Positions 6,288-9,280 of a DNA stretch of 9,280 nt are shown here, piece after piece. A program made the translations under genes and the position numbers. The stretch comes from an uncultured Eubacterium sp. (GTDB lineage: Bacteria; Bacillota; Clostridia; Lachnospirales; Lachnospiraceae), in contig NZ_CALGRE010000010.1 of NCBI RefSeq assembly GCF_937958975.1, forward strand, positions 1 through 9,280, in the 5' to 3' direction. Under the pieces are notes generated by a model. That model did not search any database and had not been told where the DNA came from. It was given only the letters and a program-made list of their open reading frames with translations. Each line of letters begins with the position of its first letter. Positions within the stretch are counted from its first letter, which is position 1.

Positions 6288-6956
6288 TTATTCATCAACT
6301 AGACTTTGCTGTTTTGCTTCTATCACTTGTTTCAACATCATATCTTTAACCTTCATCAGACGAATCTGTGTACTGCGTTCATTTTCATCTAACTTCATGG
6401 TTATATACTTTATATTGTCCAAAGCTTCGGGAATTATTACATGTTCCAATGCATTTACTCTTCTTCTTGTTTTTTCGATTTCCGCTGCCATTAATTGACA
6501 GGATTTTTCTACCTCTGCCAACTTTAACATATCCTCAAAAACAGTAGAAAGTGAATATACCGCATCATCTAAGTCACCTGCTGTGAAAGCATAGCCATAG
6601 GAATATATATCGTTGCCACTTATATCATCATTTGTAGAAAATTGTGGAATATCAACACTCATTACGTTCTTAAATTCCTGCTTAATTTCTAAAGACTTGT
6701 TTGTTGCCATAAGTGCTGTATTGAGAACCTCGTCACTCATTCCGGCTCTTGCCACTGCAAATTCCATATTAGCAGACTTCAAACCTTTTTCAACTTTCCG
6801 GCGAAGTTCCATATTTATCTTTATCAAATCCATAAACTGACGAACCAGTTCATCGCGCTTATCTTTTAATAATTTATGACCTCTCGTAGCTGATTTCAAC
6901 TTTTTTTTCTGCTTTGTCAGCTCCATTCTGGTCGGATTGACTCTCGTAGATGCCAT
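6288..6956 (-). CDS. ntpD: V-type ATP synthase/ATPase subunit D (central stalk)
   Basis: 222 residues, slightly longer than many family members (about 210). Subunit D is the long coiled-coil shaft that turns inside the A3B3 head and couples ATP turnover to ion movement through the membrane ring. It shows the typical opening ASTRVNPTRMELTKQKKKL, a long heptad-rich N-terminal helix (about 8-70), a variable middle with a short beta region (about 95-130), and a long C-terminal helix (about 135-215) containing the family segment IEKTRRRVNALEHVIIP. The start follows AAGGA (6967-6963) six to seven bases upstream. It lies 85 bp after subunit B, the largest gap in this operon, with nothing recognisable in it. 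The symbol atpD is also used for this gene but must not be confused with the F-type beta subunit. Ion specificity (H+ or Na+) cannot be judged because the membrane ring gene is not in the window. Confidence 0.95.
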   Translation of the reverse strand: MASTRVNPTRMELTKQKKKLKSATRGHKLLKDKRDELVRQFMDLIKINMELRRKVEKGLKSANMEFAVARAGMSDEVLNTALMATNKSLEIKQEFKNVMSVDIPQFSTNDDISGNDIYSYGYAFTAGDLDDAVYSLSTVFEDMLKLAEVEKSCQLMAAEIEKTRRRVNALEHVIIPEALDNIKYITMKLDENERSTQIRLMKVKDMMLKQVIEAKQQSLVDE

Positions 6957-7041
6957 AATCTATCCTTTCCTTTTCCCTACGATAATAATACCAATGTCAC
7001 TACTCCCAATCTATATCTCCGGAAAATTACATAATTCGTAT

Positions 7042-8412
7042 CTAATCCAGATAATATTTTTCCAAGTATTTGTCATCAATTCTCTTTAATTCAGATTTTG
7101 GAAGCATTGACAACAGCCTCCAGCCAACATCCATAGTCTCTATAATGGAACGGTTGGCATCATATCCCTGTGATACATATTCTCTTTCAAATTCATCTGC
7201 AAACTTTGCATATATTAAATCAATATCGGACAATGCAGCCTCACCCAAAATAGTCATAAGCTCCTTCGCATCTTTTCCACGAGCATAAGCTGAAAAAAGC
7301 TGATTCATTACATTACTGTGGTCTTCTCTAGTCTTTCCCTCTCCGATACCCTTGTCTTTCAGACGGGATAAGGATGGAAGAACATCTATTGGCGGTGTCA
7401 CGCCTTTTCGATACAGTTCACGACTCAAAATAATCTGTCCTTCCGTAATATAACCTGTCAAGTCCGGAATCGGATGCGTTTTGTCATCTTCCGGCATAGT
7501 CAGAATCGGAATCATTGTAATACTTCCGTCTCTTCCACGCTGACGTCCTGCACGCTCGTATAATGTTGCAAGGTCTGTATACATGTATCCCGGATAACCA
7601 CGTCTTCCCGGTACCTCTTTTCTAGCAGCTGATACCTCACGCAGAGCATCTGCATAGTTTGTAATGTCTGTAATAATAACAAGAACATGCATACCCTTTT
7701 CAAAAGCAAGATATTCTGCTGCCGTAAGTGCCATACGAGGTGTGGCAATACGCTCTACTGCCGGGTCATTTGCAAGGTTCATAAACATTACGGTTCTGTC
7801 AATAGCACCTGTCTCTTTAAAGCTGTTAACAAAAAAGTTTGATTCCTCAAACGTGATACCTACCGCTGCAAATACTACAGCAAATGGGTCATCTGTTCCG
7901 ATAACCTTTGCCTGTCTTGCTATCTGTGCTGCAAGATTGGCATGAGGCAGACCTGACGCAGAAAAAATTGGCAGCTTCTGTCCTCTGACTAACGTATTTA
8001 ATCCGTCAATTGCAGAAATACCGGTCTGAATAAACTCTGATGGATAATTTCTGGCTGCCGGGTTCATGGCAATACCGTTAATATCTTTTCTCTCATCCGG
8101 AAGAATCTCCGGACCATTATCGATTGGATTGCCCAGTCCGTCAAACACACGGCCGAGCATATCCATAGAAACTCCAAGTTCCATGCTGCGACCAAGAAAT
8201 CTTACTTTACTGTTCGAGAGATTAATACCTGTAGAATCTTCAAACAGCTGTACGAGAGCATTATTTCCATTTACTTCTAATACTTTACATCTCCTGACTT
8301 CGCCATTTGCAAGTTCAATTTCTCCTAATTCATCATAAGTCACCCCTTCGACATCTCTCACTAACATCAATGGACCGGCGACTTCCTGTATCGTCCTATA
8401 TTCCTTCGGCAT
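7042..8412 (-). CDS. ntpB: V-type ATP synthase/ATPase subunit B (regulatory head subunit)
   Basis: 456 residues, full length. Subunit B alternates with A in the A3B3 head of the bacterial/archaeal-type rotary ATPase and supplies part of the nucleotide site without catalysing hydrolysis itself. An N-terminal beta-barrel (1-75) is followed by the nucleotide-binding fold. The P-loop place is taken by LPIFSASGLPHANLA (147-161), which lacks the Gly-Lys-Thr of a Walker A, as expected for B and not for A. GRRGYPGYMYTDLATLYERAG (269-289) and the ATP synthase alpha/beta signature PPIDVLPSLS (340-349) follow, with Arg350 as the likely arginine finger. The C-terminus is helical. The start is fixed by AAGGAGGAG seven bases upstream. 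Only one base separates it from the stop of subunit A, which points to translational coupling and equal output of the two head subunits. Confidence 0.98.
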   Translation of the reverse strand: MPKEYRTIQEVAGPLMLVRDVEGVTYDELGEIELANGEVRRCKVLEVNGNNALVQLFEDSTGINLSNSKVRFLGRSMELGVSMDMLGRVFDGLGNPIDNGPEILPDERKDINGIAMNPAARNYPSEFIQTGISAIDGLNTLVRGQKLPIFSASGLPHANLAAQIARQAKVIGTDDPFAVVFAAVGITFEESNFFVNSFKETGAIDRTVMFMNLANDPAVERIATPRMALTAAEYLAFEKGMHVLVIITDITNYADALREVSAARKEVPGRRGYPGYMYTDLATLYERAGRQRGRDGSITMIPILTMPEDDKTHPIPDLTGYITEGQIILSRELYRKGVTPPIDVLPSLSRLKDKGIGEGKTREDHSNVMNQLFSAYARGKDAKELMTILGEAALSDIDLIYAKFADEFEREYVSQGYDANRSIIETMDVGWRLLSMLPKSELKRIDDKYLEKYYLD

Positions 8413-8413
8413 A

Positions 8414-9271
8414 TTAGAACTCCTCCTTTTTCAACGTATTGGCAATCTCCTGTGCAAGCTGGTCACTAATTCTCTTAAATTCACCGTCCAATTTATTTTC
8501 CTCGGTATACTTGAAACGACCTATTGCCTCTCTTACAGGCATTTTAATCAATGCTTCTACATCAGCTCCTTCTCGCAGTGCCTCTGCTGACTGTTCATAA
8601 AATCCTAATACCAATTCCATCATCATCTCCTGTTTTTTTAGAGATGTATATGTGTCAATTTCATGAAATGAATTTTGATGCAGATAATCTTCACGAATGG
8701 AACGGGATGCTTCCATCTTTAATCTATCCGGTGCAGACAAGGCGTCCATGCCCACCATTTTTACAATTTCTTCCAACTCAGCTTCTTCCTGCAACAGGCT
8801 CATTAACTTCTGACGAAGTTCCAGCCAATTTTCATCCACATTCTCTTTGAACCATTCCCCAATACTGTCCACATAAAGCGAATAGCTTGTAAGCCAATTG
8901 ATTGCCGGGAAATGTCTTTTATATGCAAGATTTGAATCCAATCCCCAAAATACTTTTACAATACGAAGTGTTGCCTGAGATACCGGCTCTGAAATGTCTC
9001 CACCCGGAGGAGATACCGCACCGATAACGGAGAGCGCTCCATCACGTCCTTCTTTTCCCAGCGTAACAACATCACCGGCACGCTCATAAAACTGTGCAAG
9101 CCGGCTTCCTAAATATGCAGGATATCCCTCTTCACCCGGCATTTCCTCTAAACGTCCTGACATCTCACGGAGCGCCTCTGCCCAACGGGATGTAGAATCT
9201 GCCATAAGCGCCACAGAATATCCCATATCTCTAAAATACTCTGCAATCGTTATACCTGTATAGATAGAAGC
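8414..9271 (-). CDS. ntpA: V-type ATP synthase/ATPase catalytic subunit A, C-terminal half
   Basis: The last 285 residues of a protein normally about 590 long; the N-terminal half, including the Walker A P-loop, is beyond the contig end. Subunit A is the catalytic subunit of the rotary V-type ATPase. Visible landmarks: the family stretch ASIYTGITIAEYFRDMGY at the very edge; VALMADSTSRWAEALRE (20-36), the Walker B strand region; EEMPGEEGYPAYLGSRLAQFYERAG (43-67); PPGGDISEPVSQ; and the alpha/beta signature PAINWLTSYS. The C-terminus is helical and ends KKEEF. Reading continues in frame past the first Met (9226) to 9271. There the family's expected Arg-Glu before ASIYTG is replaced by adapter-derived codons, confirming that the genome sequence stops at 9271. 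The gene's last codons hold the RBS for subunit B. Confidence 0.96.
   Translation of the reverse strand, partial: ASIYTGITIAEYFRDMGYSVALMADSTSRWAEALREMSGRLEEMPGEEGYPAYLGSRLAQFYERAGDVVTLGKEGRDGALSVIGAVSPPGGDISEPVSQATLRIVKVFWGLDSNLAYKRHFPAINWLTSYSLYVDSIGEWFKENVDENWLELRQKLMSLLQEEAELEEIVKMVGMDALSAPDRLKMEASRSIREDYLHQNSFHEIDTYTSLKKQEMMMELVLGFYEQSAEALREGADVEALIKMPVREAIGRFKYTEENKLDGEFKRISDQLAQEIANTLKKEEF
8420..8428 (-). promoter_or_regulatory. Ribosome binding site for subunit B inside the subunit A gene
   Basis: On the minus strand AAGGAGGAG forms the Lys-Glu-Glu codons at the end of subunit A, with the A stop codon between it and the B start (spacing 7). The overlap of an RBS with the preceding coding end is a usual sign of coupled translation. 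Confidence 0.88.
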
Positions 9272-9280
9272 AGATCGGAA
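9272..9280. other. Illumina adapter remnant at contig end
   Basis: The final nine bases, AGATCGGAA, are the first nine bases of the standard Illumina adapter. The subunit A reading frame departs from its conserved family sequence exactly at this junction. Not genomic. Confidence 0.9.

Noticed and set aside
6282..6298. Small hairpin TGATG/CATCA at the end of subunit D
   Set aside because: The stem is only five base pairs, AT-rich and not followed by a U-tract, so it is not a terminator separating the ATPase genes from ldhA.
6977..7009. Possible ten-residue leader peptide (TTG start) between subunits B and D
   Set aside because: A GGAG lies at a suitable distance, but the start is TTG, the peptide is very short, and no terminator/antiterminator structure follows. 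Chance is the simpler explanation.
2197..8850. Several plus-strand open readings of 60-100 residues opposite the large genes, and a minus-strand one at 7512-7748
   Set aside because: All lie within well-supported genes in another frame, show no RBS and give compositions typical of shadow frames (Leu/Ser/Phe/His-rich).

Overview
The window looks like a short metagenomic or draft-genome contig from an AT-rich, Gram-positive, fermentative anaerobe of the Clostridia. Lachnospiraceae (Butyrivibrio, Roseburia, Eubacterium, Coprococcus relatives) is the best guess. The reasons are the low-GC intergenic DNA, strong GGAGG-type ribosome binding sites, a bacterial V-type ATPase, a fermentative D-lactate dehydrogenase, and secreted proteins ending in lysine-rich fibronectin-III-like modules. 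This placement is inference; there is no rRNA or other taxonomic marker. Both contig ends carry Illumina adapter sequence (1-39 and 9272-9280), so the real insert is about 40-9271.

All recognisable genes lie on the minus strand and are described from right to left. (1) 9271-5260: the 3' part of a V-type ATPase operon (subunits A, B, D), then D-lactate dehydrogenase ldhA 38 bp downstream, closed by a hairpin terminator at 5224-5256. (2) 5180-3812: a single-gene unit with its own promoter, strong RBS and terminator. It encodes a secreted GH16 beta-glucanase (laminarinase/licheninase type) with a Lys/Ala/Glu linker and a basic C-terminal Fn3-like module. (3) 3811-554: a two-gene unit encoding a bitopic membrane protein with TPR repeats and, 15 bp later, a secreted transglutaminase-like protein that also ends in an Fn3-like module. 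It closes with a perfect 42-bp palindromic terminator that contains the last stop codon. (4) 439-40: promoter, 5' UTR, signal peptide and first part of another secreted, tryptophan-rich protein that resembles a carbohydrate-binding module and is cut off by the contig end.

Taken together, the right half is core energy metabolism: the rotary ATPase, and pyruvate reduction to D-lactate to regenerate NAD+. The left half is a cell-surface and glycan region, with a beta-glucan hydrolase, a probable carbohydrate-binding protein, and a membrane TPR/transglutaminase-like pair of unknown function. No CRISPR array, mobile element, tRNA or rRNA was seen. The least characterised part is the TPR/transglutaminase-like pair, which shares its C-terminal module with the neighbouring glucanase.
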